Assembly (NCBI RefSeq): GCF_018389385.1
Contig: NZ_CP062698.1
Span: forward strand, 2,855,501 to 2,919,500
DNA length: 64,000 nt
Direction: 5' to 3'
From: Anthocerotibacter panamensis C109
GTDB lineage: Bacteria > Cyanobacteriota > Cyanobacteriia > Gloeobacterales > Anthocerotibacteraceae
The first letter of the stretch is position 1. Each line of letters begins with the position of its first letter. A model generated the notes under the pieces. The model was not told where the DNA came from, made no database searches, and saw only the letters and a list, made by a program, of their open reading frames with translations. This document shows positions 19,088-27,992 of this stretch, one piece after another. Position numbers and translations under genes: made by a program.

Positions 19088-19864
19088 ATGGGTTTCGTAA
19101 AAGCAGGGTTCTACACAATTCGTACTCCTGAGAATATCGAGTTGACCTTCCGACTGGCAGGTTTAGGGGAGCGGGTTCTGGCTCAAATGGTCGATGCCTT
19201 CCTCAACTTCTCGCTCAATCTAGCGCTGTGGCTAATTTTTGGGCTGCTCTCTTTAGCCATAACGCGCAGCGCTCAGGTCAATGTTTCTGGATTGGGCGAC
19301 TGGGTGTTTGCCCTGGGGATTCTGTCTACCACTTGTATTAACTTGGGCTATTACCTTTACTTTGAGACCCGCTGGCAAGGACAGACCCCTGGTAAACGCT
19401 GGTCTCAATTGCGGGTACTCCGCGATGATGGCCGTCCCCTAGACGTTCAGGCAGCCCTGGTGCGCAATCTGGTACGGTTGGTGGACCAGACACTCTTTCT
19501 GGGGTTGTTCGTCATGCTCCTAAATGCTCGGGAGAAGCGGTTGGGAGATATGGCTGCCGGGACTATTGTCATCAAGGAATCTACCACAGCAACCCTGACC
19601 ATTCCTGCTGTCGCCGCTCCGGTCACGGTGCCCAACCCCCTGCTCAATATCAGCCGCATCAAGCCGCAGGACTTCACCTATTTAGCTGAATTTCTAAGCC
19701 GCAAGGGGATGGAACCAAAGGCCCGTAAGCAAGTCGCAGAGCGTCTGGCAACTCGCTATCTGACCCTCCTCGGAGAACCCGTACTCCCCCCTAGCCTCAC
19801 TGCTGAACAATTTCTGGCCCTAGTCTACAACGCCTACACCCACCCTTCAGAGGACAACCGCTAG
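19088..19864 (+). CDS. RDD family membrane protein
   Basis: 258 aa. The conserved opening RTPENIELTFRLAGLGERVLAQMVD contains the Arg-Asp pattern of RDD proteins. Hydrophobic segments and a GQTPGKRWSQLRVLRDDGRP loop follow, then a soluble C-terminal region of about 90 aa. Members are small membrane proteins of uncertain function; some are linked to ion transport. It is divergent from the MFS gene. Confidence 0.85.
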   Translation: MGFVKAGFYTIRTPENIELTFRLAGLGERVLAQMVDAFLNFSLNLALWLIFGLLSLAITRSAQVNVSGLGDWVFALGILSTTCINLGYYLYFETRWQGQTPGKRWSQLRVLRDDGRPLDVQAALVRNLVRLVDQTLFLGLFVMLLNAREKRLGDMAAGTIVIKESTTATLTIPAVAAPVTVPNPLLNISRIKPQDFTYLAEFLSRKGMEPKARKQVAERLATRYLTLLGEPVLPPSLTAEQFLALVYNAYTHPSEDNR

Positions 19865-19935
19865 CACGAGCGCGCGCCCAGTCCTCCCGTGGCTCAAAGG
19901 AGAACCGTAGTCTTCCTTGTTATAGATTTTGGGTC

Positions 19936-19964
19936 TTGACAGCAGTTCCACAGCCTTTTAGCAT
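19936..19964 (+). promoter_or_regulatory. Sigma70-type promoter for tRNA-Thr
   Basis: A consensus -35 TTGACA at 19936-19941 is followed 17 bases later by TAGCAT at 19959-19964, placed about a dozen bases before the tRNA. Spacing and position fit a vegetative promoter for the tRNA gene. Confidence 0.65.
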
Positions 19965-19975
19965 AAAGGACTGTC

Positions 19976-20047
<72 letters not shown>

Positions 20048-20181
20048 ATTTTTGAAACCCTTTCTATAAAAACCCCTGCCACTCTCAAAAGTAAGCGCCT
20101 AAAAAGTCACATCCGCAAACACCTGAATCTGTTTGAAAGTCTGCGAGCTGCGATGGAGCGTATTTTGCGATTAGCGTCCTC

Positions 20182-21033
20182 ATGGTAGTGGTGATTGCTA
20201 TATCTATCTATGCGTCGCGTCAGCCAAAATCCTCCTCCGACCACATCTCTCAACCGCCCAAGACTTCTACGGTTAAGCCGCCTGTAGTTCAGACGCAGCC
20301 CGTGGAAGATGAGCAACCCATGCCCGTCTACCGCTCAATAATCGATGATTTGCTCACCAATCATCCTTTGAAGCAAGTACCCGGTGAGCCCGCGTCCGGT
20401 GAGCGTAGACTATCTCCCATCCAGATTCCACCTGTCAGGGCGGAAATCCAACGGCAGAAGCAGACCGAGGAAGCCACACAGCAAACACCCTGTCCCGTCT
20501 GTGCAGCAAGAGAACAGTCTGTACAAGAGGAGCCTCGGACTACAGCTATCCGGGAGTTACTGACGAATCTCACGGTACAGCGGCAGGTGGCAGCACAGCC
20601 GGGAGGAGGACCGGACCCGGAGTGTGAGCGGCTCTTAGGCGAAATTTTGAGTTTCTTGTTTGGTGAGGTAGCGCATCAGATGGAGGGAGAAACCTTCCAG
20701 GGAGTAGACCTGAAGCGGGGGGTCATTGAGCGCCACAAGGACTTGCTGGAGGACAAACATGACCTCTACACCAAACACCTGGAACTTGACCAAGCCCATC
20801 CGCAATACGGCTCGTGGGAAGGGCATGTGAAGCAGTACAACAGCGACCGAAGGGGACTTGCGAATCGCTTGAACGAGTGGCGTAAAAATGAATGTGGGGA
20901 CTTCATTGGTCAAGGTTTGCCCGAGCAAGTGCGTAATGTTATCAGGACAGCGACAGATTGGGTAGACCAAGACCCGCCCGAGCAACCGCCCCAATTCATG
21001 CACAGGTGGAGCCTCAGGATAACGACTCCTTGA
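20182..21033 (+). CDS. Hypothetical protein with hydrophobic N-terminus and Cys/Trp-rich tail
   Basis: 283 aa; not recognised as a named family. The start gives a short hydrophobic stretch (MVVVIAISIYA), then a Pro/Thr-rich low-complexity region, a CPVC pair near residue 110 and a helical C-terminal part. The latter runs from LLGEILSFLFGEVAHQ to a HxxxYxxxRxxLxxRLxxWxxxxCGD pattern. From memory this tail resembles short conserved modules at the ends of some polymorphic-toxin-like proteins, but this is unverified. The N-terminal hydrophobic segment is shorter than a normal membrane helix, and an upstream frame would supply basic residues before it, so the annotated start may hide a frameshift. 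It follows the tRNA directly. Confidence 0.55.
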   Translation: MVVVIAISIYASRQPKSSSDHISQPPKTSTVKPPVVQTQPVEDEQPMPVYRSIIDDLLTNHPLKQVPGEPASGERRLSPIQIPPVRAEIQRQKQTEEATQQTPCPVCAAREQSVQEEPRTTAIRELLTNLTVQRQVAAQPGGGPDPECERLLGEILSFLFGEVAHQMEGETFQGVDLKRGVIERHKDLLEDKHDLYTKHLELDQAHPQYGSWEGHVKQYNSDRRGLANRLNEWRKNECGDFIGQGLPEQVRNVIRTATDWVDQDPPEQPPQFMHRWSLRITTP

Positions 21034-21103
21034 GTAATCCACGGTACAGTAGAAACGCGCAATCTCACGCCACGTTCCCCGCTGCTCCCACCAACCCCGC
21101 CCC

Positions 21104-21880
21104 ATGAACATCGTCAGTTGGAACGTCAATTCGATCAGCGCCCGTCTGCACATCCTGACTCCCTGGCTGGAGCAACGTCAGCCGGATGTACTGTGCGTGC
21201 AAGAGACCAAGACCCCTGATGATAAATTTCCCCGCGCGGTCTTTGAGGATTTGGGCTACGAGCTGGCTATCGCCGGACAGAAGAGCTACAACGGTGTCGC
21301 CATGCTCTCGAAGCGGGGGCTCGACCATGTGCACATCGGCTTGCCCCATGACCAGACGAGCGGTCAACAGCGCTTGATTGGGGCTACGGTGCAAGGAATT
21401 CAGATCCTCAACACCTATATCCCCAACGGCTCGGCGGTGGGTTCTGAGAAATTTAGCTATAAGCTCCAGTGGTTGGCGAGCCTGGAAGCGTTGCTCACGA
21501 AGTACTTTGACCCTGAACGTCCGGTACTCCTGTGCGGCGACTTTAATATTTGCCCTGGAGACCTCGATGTTTTTGATGTGAAAGCCATGCAGGGCGAGGT
21601 CGGTTTTCACCCTGACGAGCGTACTGCCCTGGAGCGGATCCGGGCTTGGGGATTGGTGGATACGTTCCGTCTGTGCCACCCCACAGAACAGCAATTTAGT
21701 TGGTGGGACTACCGCCAGAATTCCCTAAGACGCAATCGGGGACTGCGGATCGACCATATCTGGGTCACCAAAATCCTGGCGCAGCGCTGCACCCGTGCTT
21801 GGATTGACAAGGAACCGCGCCTGTTGGAGAAGCCTTCGGACCATGCCCCGGTAGGAGCCGAGTTCCAGGCGTTGGGCTGA
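21104..21880 (+). CDS. xth: Exodeoxyribonuclease III (AP endonuclease family)
   Basis: 258 aa, normal for ExoIII. Family motifs in order: SWNVNSISAR, QETKTPDDKFP, GYNGVAML-like (KSYNGVAMLSKRG), the catalytic GDFNICP, WWDYR, RIDHIWVT and the C-terminal SDHAPV. The enzyme cuts DNA at abasic sites and degrades 3' ends during base excision repair. All catalytic residues appear intact. Confidence 0.93.
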   Translation: MNIVSWNVNSISARLHILTPWLEQRQPDVLCVQETKTPDDKFPRAVFEDLGYELAIAGQKSYNGVAMLSKRGLDHVHIGLPHDQTSGQQRLIGATVQGIQILNTYIPNGSAVGSEKFSYKLQWLASLEALLTKYFDPERPVLLCGDFNICPGDLDVFDVKAMQGEVGFHPDERTALERIRAWGLVDTFRLCHPTEQQFSWWDYRQNSLRRNRGLRIDHIWVTKILAQRCTRAWIDKEPRLLEKPSDHAPVGAEFQALG

Positions 21881-21956
21881 GGATAAAGATGTTTTGGTCC
21901 TGGAGAGAAGTGGCAGAATTGAAAATAAGCCAACGGTTGTGACTTTAGTGACTTCG

Positions 21957-23300
21957 ATGAAAAAATTGCTTGCCCTGGGACTTGCCCTACTGCTAGTCGG
22001 TTGTAGCAGTGAGAAAAAAAACAAGTACTCTCTATCCGGTCTCCCCAACAAAGGCCAGTTCCGAGACGGTGAACTAGCCCTACGCAACGCATTGCCACCC
22101 ACCGGGCTACTGTCTTGGGAAATCGAACAGGGGCTGGACTACGTCGCAGAGCAAGTGGAAGAACGGCAGTGGGTCGAGGGCAAGGAAGCTATCACCTACG
22201 CGCTGGAGGTCATTGGTCGCAATAGCGATGGCGTGGTCGCCCAAGCTCCCTCCAGCAGTCGAGCTGCAACCCGTAAGGCGCTCCAGGACCTACGCACGAG
22301 CCTCCGTGGGGCGGAAGATGCGGTCTATAAGCAAGACCAGGGCGATGGTTCGTTGGCGGTGGGCAAGATGTACTGGTTCTACGACCGGGTGCTCCTCAAT
22401 CTGTTGGCAGAGCACAAGCCCAACGTTCCTGTGGCATGGCGGGATCGTCCTTTGCTCGATGGCGGCTGGGCTATCGCCGAATTTGACACGACCCAAGGCA
22501 AGTTCACAGTAATCCTGGACGGCTTCAACGCTCCCGTATCTGCTGGGAATGTGGCGGACTTGATCCAGCGCGGCTTTTATGACGGTCTACCCATTATCCG
22601 CGCCCAGAAAAACTTCCTCTTCCAGACCGGCGACCCCAAGGGCGACGGTCAGGGCGGATTTGTCGAAGCCTCCACAGGTAAGATCCGCTACGTACCGCTG
22701 GAATTGCGTCCGGCTCGCGCCTCAAGGGTCCCCGCAGTCGTGCCCGAAGTTCGTCGGCAGGTGAAGTTTTCGATTGAGCGCTACAAGCTCGATCCGCTGA
22801 AGCTGCGCGAGGAACTGAAAAAAATCTATGAAAAGTACGTGGCTGCGGACGTCGAGGCGCCCTTAGTCTACAACCAGGAGTTTACTCAGGAAGAAAAACC
22901 GGCGCTGCCCTTCACGCCTCCAGGGACGCTGGCGTTAGCCCGTCTTGCGAATAAACCGGAATCAGGCTCTTCGCAGTTCTTCCTCTCCTTTGCCGACCCA
23001 GAACTCAATCCCCCCGGCTCCAACGTCGAAGACGGCAAGTACAGTGTCTTTGGCTATTTGACAGCAGGGGTCAAGAAAGCCCGGAAGTTGCAGGAGGGGG
23101 ATGTCATCAAAAAAGCCCGTCTGCTTACCTGTACCGAGACGGTGTTCAACAATGTTTCCTTGGTGGACTACACGGCGACGACGCTCTATGTGGATAAGAT
23201 CGCCAAGGGGAAATTGGAGATGTCCTGCCTGCCTATCGCGCCACCCCGATTGGTCAACGTCGCCCCAAGGAAGGCTGCCAAAGTCGCCTCAGCCCCCTAG
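21957..23300 (+). CDS. Cyclophilin-type peptidyl-prolyl isomerase lipoprotein (TLP40/CYP38-like)
   Basis: About 447 aa from the preferred ATG at 21957, which gives a lipoprotein signal (KKLLALGLALLLVGC, lipobox LLVGC). The first half is a helical, PsbQ-like bundle. The second half is a cyclophilin-like barrel (FTVILDGFNAPVSAGNVADLIQRGFYDG, SSQFFLSFADPEL, YSVFGYLTAG). This is the layout of thylakoid lumen TLP40/CYP38, which helps photosystem II assembly. The ORF can open upstream at 21894, but that would bury the signal peptide. Confidence 0.85.
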   Translation: MKKLLALGLALLLVGCSSEKKNKYSLSGLPNKGQFRDGELALRNALPPTGLLSWEIEQGLDYVAEQVEERQWVEGKEAITYALEVIGRNSDGVVAQAPSSSRAATRKALQDLRTSLRGAEDAVYKQDQGDGSLAVGKMYWFYDRVLLNLLAEHKPNVPVAWRDRPLLDGGWAIAEFDTTQGKFTVILDGFNAPVSAGNVADLIQRGFYDGLPIIRAQKNFLFQTGDPKGDGQGGFVEASTGKIRYVPLELRPARASRVPAVVPEVRRQVKFSIERYKLDPLKLREELKKIYEKYVAADVEAPLVYNQEFTQEEKPALPFTPPGTLALARLANKPESGSSQFFLSFADPELNPPGSNVEDGKYSVFGYLTAGVKKARKLQEGDVIKKARLLTCTETVFNNVSLVDYTATTLYVDKIAKGKLEMSCLPIAPPRLVNVAPRKAAKVASAP

Positions 23301-23368
23301 TCCGGGAGCCGCAAAACAATAACCCAAAGATGTTGGCCCGGTTCCAAAGGGTGATATGGTACTGAATT

Positions 23369-23578
23369 ATGTCAGGCGTCTTGGATCGATTGGTGCGACA
23401 GGCAGCCCGCAACCTCAAAATCCGGGGTCTGCGGGTAGAACGGGATCACTCGGACCCCGAATCCTTTTTTGTCATTGGCCCTCAAGGTTTCCCGCTCGAT
23501 AGTCCCTCAGGTTCATGGCGCTTCAGCAAGCTGGAAATCATTCAACTGAGCGAAAACCTGAACAACAAGACTCCCTAG
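23369..23578 (+). CDS. Conserved small hypothetical protein
   Basis: 69 aa, basic N-terminal half ([18 protein letters not shown]) and a small beta-like C-terminal half ([15 protein letters not shown]). Composition and codon use look coding. It resembles small uncharacterised cyanobacterial proteins, though no family is named with confidence. It lies between the cyclophilin and psbI. Confidence 0.6.
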   Translation: MSGVLDRLVRQAARNLKIRGLRVERDHSDPESFFVIGPQGFPLDSPSGSWRFSKLEIIQLSENLNNKTP

Positions 23579-23694
23579 ACCGGCCTGCGCTATGCAATCT
23601 CGGACCGTGTGTGCCTGATCGCCAGGTAATCTTGCTCTTGCCTGACCTGTCCAGATGTAATAGGGTAGGGTATACGCAGTTGGAGTACGCATCC

Positions 23695-23808
23695 ATGGAA
23701 CTTCTCAAGTGGGCGGTCACCGCCGTTGTCGCCTTGTTTGTCGCCCTGTTTGTCTTTGGCTTCCTTTCTAGTGATCCTTCGCGTAACCCCAAGAATCCGC
23801 TGAACTAA
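23695..23808 (+). CDS. psbI: Photosystem II reaction centre protein PsbI
   Basis: 37 aa: one transmembrane helix followed by [12 protein letters not shown], the hallmark C-terminal motif of PsbI. PsbI is an intrinsic low-mass PSII subunit next to D1 and CP43. The sequence starts MELLKWAV and ends NPKNPLN, differing from the RKDLE-type ending common in other cyanobacteria. It is about the normal 38-residue length. Confidence 0.9.
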   Translation: MELLKWAVTAVVALFVALFVFGFLSSDPSRNPKNPLN

Positions 23809-23854
23809 AAGACGCTATAGTCCCAATCCCTTCTTTGGGAGCACTAATCTAATC

Positions 23855-25819
23855 ATGCCTGTGCCCCTTCCGCCATCCAATCCGCCCGCTGAAATCCGTC
23901 CTATAGCGGCCAGTGAACTCAAGGCGGATCGCCAAGATGCTGCTGGTTTGAAAGGAGAGACCGCAGACCTCCAGCAGCGAGACCAATGGATTCCGGTCGG
24001 CGGCGAAGTACTCGGGGATCAGGTCCGCCTTCAAGCGGATACGCAGCAATATTCTCTGGACCAGGACAGTTTTGTGGCCCGCGGTAATGTCCGTATGGAC
24101 TTCCGGGATTCGTATCTGACGGCTGACGAACTGCGCGTGGATCTAAAAAAGCGCATTGCGGTTGCTGCCGGGAATATCCGTCTGGTGCGTGGGGTACAGG
24201 AGGTGACCGGGGAGCGCTTGGAATATAATTTTGTCCTGGAAGAGGGCTCCCTTTATCAAGCCCGAGGGGTCCTCAACACCAAGACCTTTAACCGTACCCC
24301 GGTTATCCAGCCTCTGCCCAACGACCCTGTTTCTGCGCTCGACGACCCGCAAGTCCGACCCACCGCAACCCAAAAAGGGGGCATTCTCCGCTTCCGGGCA
24401 GAACGCATTACCTTTAGTCCTAAGGGTTGGGAAGGCGAGGGGGTCCGCGTGACCAATGATCCTTTCGATCCACCGGAGTTGGAGTTGAGTGCTCAACGGG
24501 CGGTTGTCGCCCGCAAGCCCGATGGCAGTGAACGCTTGGATACAGGGCCGGGTTTTCTCATTTTTGATCAGTTCAACTACCTCCCGTTACCTTCCTTTGG
24601 GACCCGCTTGGGCACGGGGGAGGACGTTTTACCGCTGACCGTGGGCTACGATGCTCAGGACAAGAGTGGTTTTTTCTATCAGCAAAATCTTAATTTTTTA
24701 CAGGGCGACGGCAGTACCATTCAAGTTCAGCCGCGCTTTTTTCTACAACGGTCGTTGAGTTTGGCTGACCGGGGCAACAACGAGGGCTTTTCTGCCGGGG
24801 GATTTGCTCAACGAGCCTTACCCGAGGACCGGAGCACGTTTGGGGAGAATTTTGGCCTGGGGTTGCAGTACAAATCCGCTCCCAATCCCCGCCAACAGAC
24901 GAACTTGTTCGCAGAGATCAACGGCCTGAATTTCGACGACTTGGGCAAGCGCATCCGCATCCGTGCCGAACAGCGCTACACTCTGGAGAATAACGCGACC
25001 CTGGGCTTCACCTACGCCTACCGCGAACGCACCTTCAACGGTATCTTCGGAAACCAACCGGTCAGCCAGCGCTTTGAGGTGGCCCTCAACTCAGCCCAGA
25101 TTGACTTGGACAATAATACCCGTCTGAGCTACACCCTTGGGCTGGGCCTGATCCAGGCTCCTTCAGACCGCAGTACCTTATCTCTGTCCATCGGTCCCTC
25201 TAGCTCTCCCGAGGCCGTCTTGGGCCGTCTGCAAGTGGGGGTGGCTGTAGACCGTCGTATCCCGCTTTATGAAGCCCAACAGACTCCGGCGACCCGAGAG
25301 TTTTTGCGCTACTCTGCCCGCCCGGTCACACCTAATGTCTCTCTCTTGCTCGGTGCGACCGGAGTGGCTTCAGCCTACACTTCTGGGGATGTGCAAAACA
25401 GTCTAGAGGGCTCGATAGGCATCAGGGGTACGCTGGGTCAGTTTGCCAAGGACACCCTGGACTTCACGCAGTTTGGGCTTTCCTACTCCAATTCCTTCCT
25501 CGGTGGGGCATCCCCTTTCATCTTTGATCGTCTCGCTACGCCCCAACGCATCTCCGCCAACATCCTGCAACAGGTTTGGGGACCGATTCGTGCCGGGTTG
25601 GAGACCACCTGGGATGTGGGCACAGGCCGGGAGATTGACCGTTGGTACGTATTGCGCTATGACCGGCGCACCTATGGTATCGGTATCAGCTACAGTCCGG
25701 TCCAACGAGCAGGAATCTTTGAGTTTCGCATTGATGACTTCAATTGGGGAACCGACCCCGAAGGCCGCCCCACCGGTCCTGCCCCGGTCAGCAACGGCCT
25801 ACTGCGCCGCCGCCGCTAG
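23855..25819 (+). CDS. LptD/OstA-like outer membrane protein (DUF3769)
   Basis: 654 aa. Residues about 50-150 form an OstA/LptA-like repeat (LQADTQQYSLDQDSFVARGNVRM...YLTADELRVDL). The rest is beta-rich with alternating aromatic residues, as in the cyanobacterial DUF3769 barrel family, thought to be the LptD counterpart in lipopolysaccharide export to the outer membrane. No signal peptide is visible at this ATG and no other start codon lies in frame just upstream. Either the N-terminus is incomplete or export uses an unusual signal. The C-terminus ends in a run of Arg rather than the usual aromatic residue. Confidence 0.8.
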   Translation: MPVPLPPSNPPAEIRPIAASELKADRQDAAGLKGETADLQQRDQWIPVGGEVLGDQVRLQADTQQYSLDQDSFVARGNVRMDFRDSYLTADELRVDLKKRIAVAAGNIRLVRGVQEVTGERLEYNFVLEEGSLYQARGVLNTKTFNRTPVIQPLPNDPVSALDDPQVRPTATQKGGILRFRAERITFSPKGWEGEGVRVTNDPFDPPELELSAQRAVVARKPDGSERLDTGPGFLIFDQFNYLPLPSFGTRLGTGEDVLPLTVGYDAQDKSGFFYQQNLNFLQGDGSTIQVQPRFFLQRSLSLADRGNNEGFSAGGFAQRALPEDRSTFGENFGLGLQYKSAPNPRQQTNLFAEINGLNFDDLGKRIRIRAEQRYTLENNATLGFTYAYRERTFNGIFGNQPVSQRFEVALNSAQIDLDNNTRLSYTLGLGLIQAPSDRSTLSLSIGPSSSPEAVLGRLQVGVAVDRRIPLYEAQQTPATREFLRYSARPVTPNVSLLLGATGVASAYTSGDVQNSLEGSIGIRGTLGQFAKDTLDFTQFGLSYSNSFLGGASPFIFDRLATPQRISANILQQVWGPIRAGLETTWDVGTGREIDRWYVLRYDRRTYGIGISYSPVQRAGIFEFRIDDFNWGTDPEGRPTGPAPVSNGLLRRRR

Positions 25820-25833
25820 GTCTGCTGAGGTCT

Positions 25834-26124
25834 TTAAAAGCCGTGGTCCTTGAGCATGGTCAAGATCCCCTGTGGACTGACAATCAGCTCCTGAAACAGT
25901 GCTATGAGGGCAATCCACACCATAGGGCTCATGTCCACGCCCCCAAAAAGGGGAATAACTTTGCGGGTGGGCCTGAGGACGATTTCCGTAGGCCACGCAA
26001 TGATGCTATAGGGGAACCGGTTGAGGTCAACCTGCGGGAACCAAGTAAGGACCAAGCGGAACAAAAAGAGGGTAATCAGTAGCGGTGTGAGCACTACCAG
26101 TAATAGCCAAAGTCCAGTAACCAT
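25834..26124 (-). CDS. YggT family membrane protein
   Basis: 96 aa with two hydrophobic segments separated by the family motif RLVLTWFPQVDLNRFPYSIIAWPTEIVLRPTRKVIP. In cyanobacteria and plastids YggT relatives (YlmG, CCB3) help cytochrome b6f haem attachment or division/nucleoid organisation. Which applies here is not known. It is convergent with the DUF3769 gene. Confidence 0.88.
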   Translation of the reverse strand: MVTGLWLLLVVLTPLLITLFLFRLVLTWFPQVDLNRFPYSIIAWPTEIVLRPTRKVIPLFGGVDMSPMVWIALIALFQELIVSPQGILTMLKDHGF

Positions 26125-26217
26125 GGGTGAGGTCTTCGATGCTCTCTCCAGTGTACAAGGGCTGACGGGTCACCTATAGTAGAACCTGTAATCTGGAATT
26201 TTTGAAACACTGGCGGT

Positions 26218-27234
26218 ATGACCTCACCAATAGGCCAGAACACTCCCCCCAAGCAACCGCCGTCTCTTTCCCGGCTCACCCACTGCCTTAACTGCCAGCA
26301 AGCTTTGACGGACGAGTTTTGTGCGCACTGCGGACAGGCGGCGAAGGACTACCGACGCTCCTTCGGAGCGCTGATAGTGGAATTCGTCGAGGAATACTTC
26401 ACGCTGGATACGAAACTGCTGCGCAGCCTCATCCCGCTACTATTCCGACCGGGCTATCTGACCAAAGCCTACAACCAGGGTCAGCGGGTGCGTTATATCT
26501 CCCCATTGCGGACTTATCTGGTCGTGAGCGTCATCTACTTTTTTATCTTGGCCTGGAGTACTTCCAATCTCTTGGATATAGATCTTAAACAGATGGATCA
26601 GCAAGCGCAGCCAGGAGCGGGCCAAGTCAAGGCTAAACCCGCCGCTGTGCAGTCTGAGCAAGGCAATAAAATTAATATAAACGTGATTTTTGATAAATTT
26701 ACAATTGATGTTTTTAAGCTACCTAGCTCTTTAGAAGTCTACGAAAATCAACAGCGCAATGCAAAAATAAAGGATAAAGATGGGCCTACTAAAAACTTTA
26801 TCGTCAAAAAAATAATACTTATTAAGCAGATGGGTTTTGAGGGTTTTCTGAAAAAGCTAGCTTCTGACTTCACGGGTAACCTCCCTCAAGCTATGTTTTT
26901 ACTCCTACCCCTGTTTGCGCTCCTGCTCAAGCTACTCTACCGGCGTGCTAAGCATCTCTATGTCGAGCATTTAACTTTTTCGCTGCATTTCCATTCTTTT
27001 GTTTTTATTCTGCTATCTTTATCGACTTTGATCAACAATCAAATGGTAAGCTTATTGGTGACTGTAGCTATTGGTTTTTATTTGCTATTCGCACTGAAAA
27101 CGGTTTATGAGGAGTCTTTCTTGAAGACTTCTATCAAGCTCTTTGTGATCTCAATTGGCTATCTAATGATATTAAGCTTTGCACTTATAACTTCGCTGTT
27201 CGCCACAGTTGCCCTGACGGTCTATACGCTGTAA
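26218..27234 (+). CDS. DUF3667-like membrane protein with zinc ribbon
   Basis: 338 aa. The N-terminal CLNCQQ...CAHCGQ pair forms a treble-clef or zinc ribbon. Then comes FGALIVEFVEEYFTLDTKLLRSLIPLLFRPG, the hallmark of DUF3667 proteins. Several membrane helices follow, with a Lys-rich loop between the first and the remaining ones. Function unknown. The second half is visibly richer in A and T than its neighbours, and the family is better known outside cyanobacteria, so transfer is possible. Confidence 0.75.
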   Translation: MTSPIGQNTPPKQPPSLSRLTHCLNCQQALTDEFCAHCGQAAKDYRRSFGALIVEFVEEYFTLDTKLLRSLIPLLFRPGYLTKAYNQGQRVRYISPLRTYLVVSVIYFFILAWSTSNLLDIDLKQMDQQAQPGAGQVKAKPAAVQSEQGNKININVIFDKFTIDVFKLPSSLEVYENQQRNAKIKDKDGPTKNFIVKKIILIKQMGFEGFLKKLASDFTGNLPQAMFLLLPLFALLLKLLYRRAKHLYVEHLTFSLHFHSFVFILLSLSTLINNQMVSLLVTVAIGFYLLFALKTVYEESFLKTSIKLFVISIGYLMILSFALITSLFATVALTVYTL

Positions 27235-27364
27235 CTTCTGACGGGCAGGGTGATTTTAACTTCTGAGGGGTTCAGGGAGCTATAAGTCCCGCGCTTGTCG
27301 ATTCCCCGCGATGGGGATGAGGCAAGCATTTACCATTAGTTATCTGTCGTGGTAAGCTGTAGGT

Positions 27365-27921
27365 ATGCTGACTATGAACTACACCTGCCGTATCTATCCA
27401 GATGCCACGCAGCAGACTGAACTGCTCGCATGGCTTGAGACGTGCAGAGGCGTCTACAACTATGCATTGCGCGAACTCAAAGACTGGATTGCCTCGCGTA
27501 AGTGCAGGGTGGATAGGTGCTCGTTGCAGAAAGTGCGAAGGACTCAATAGTGATTACGATTGAATCGGACATATCGGTTCCTGATGCTCCGGTTCATGGT
27601 CGCGCCATTGGGATTGACCTGGGCTTGGAGCGATTCTTGAGTGCTGCGGATGGCAGTTTCCAGCAACGCCCTAAGTTTTTCAAGTCGATGCACCTGAAAA
27701 CGGCGCACAAGCTCTGCGACCAAGCGCAGACCATCTTTGCGCAAGACCTCAACGTCAGGGGATTGACGCGGGGGATGCTGCGCAAGGACTTTGTGGATGC
27801 TGCGTTTGAACAATTTCTGTCTTTGACGCAAGGGGTGTGCTGGCAACGTGGAGTGTACTTTGCTGCGGAATACAGTCCATGTCCTGGAATGTTTTTGAAG
27901 GTGCGAAACCGATACCCATAA
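27365..27921 (+). pseudogene. Degraded TnpB-type transposon nuclease (IS200/IS605 group)
   Basis: Two reading frames together show a shrunken TnpB. The first, from 27365, gives the normal N-terminus (MLTMNYTCRIYPDATQQTE...CRGVYNYALRE). The second carries IESDISVPDAPVHGRAIGIDLGLERFLS with the RuvC-I Asp, and FAQDLNVRGLTRGML. About 110 codons between them are missing, the RuvC-II Glu is replaced by Gln, and the C-terminal zinc finger and RuvC-III region are absent. A small hairpin (CCCCGCGATGGGG, near 27302-27314) may be part of the old left end. It is a second, older relative of the tnpB remnant at 45015-46117. Confidence 0.85.
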
Positions 27922-27992
27922 GGCTTCTGGTCTTCTACTGAAGTGACCTGCAATCATGTATCTCAGCCCTACAACCCCTAGCGAGTTCTGTC

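Noticed and set aside
27272-27364. Riboswitch or full transposon end before the tnpB remnant
   Set aside because: Only a short hairpin is visible; no conserved riboswitch pattern, and the element end cannot be defined from one decayed copy.
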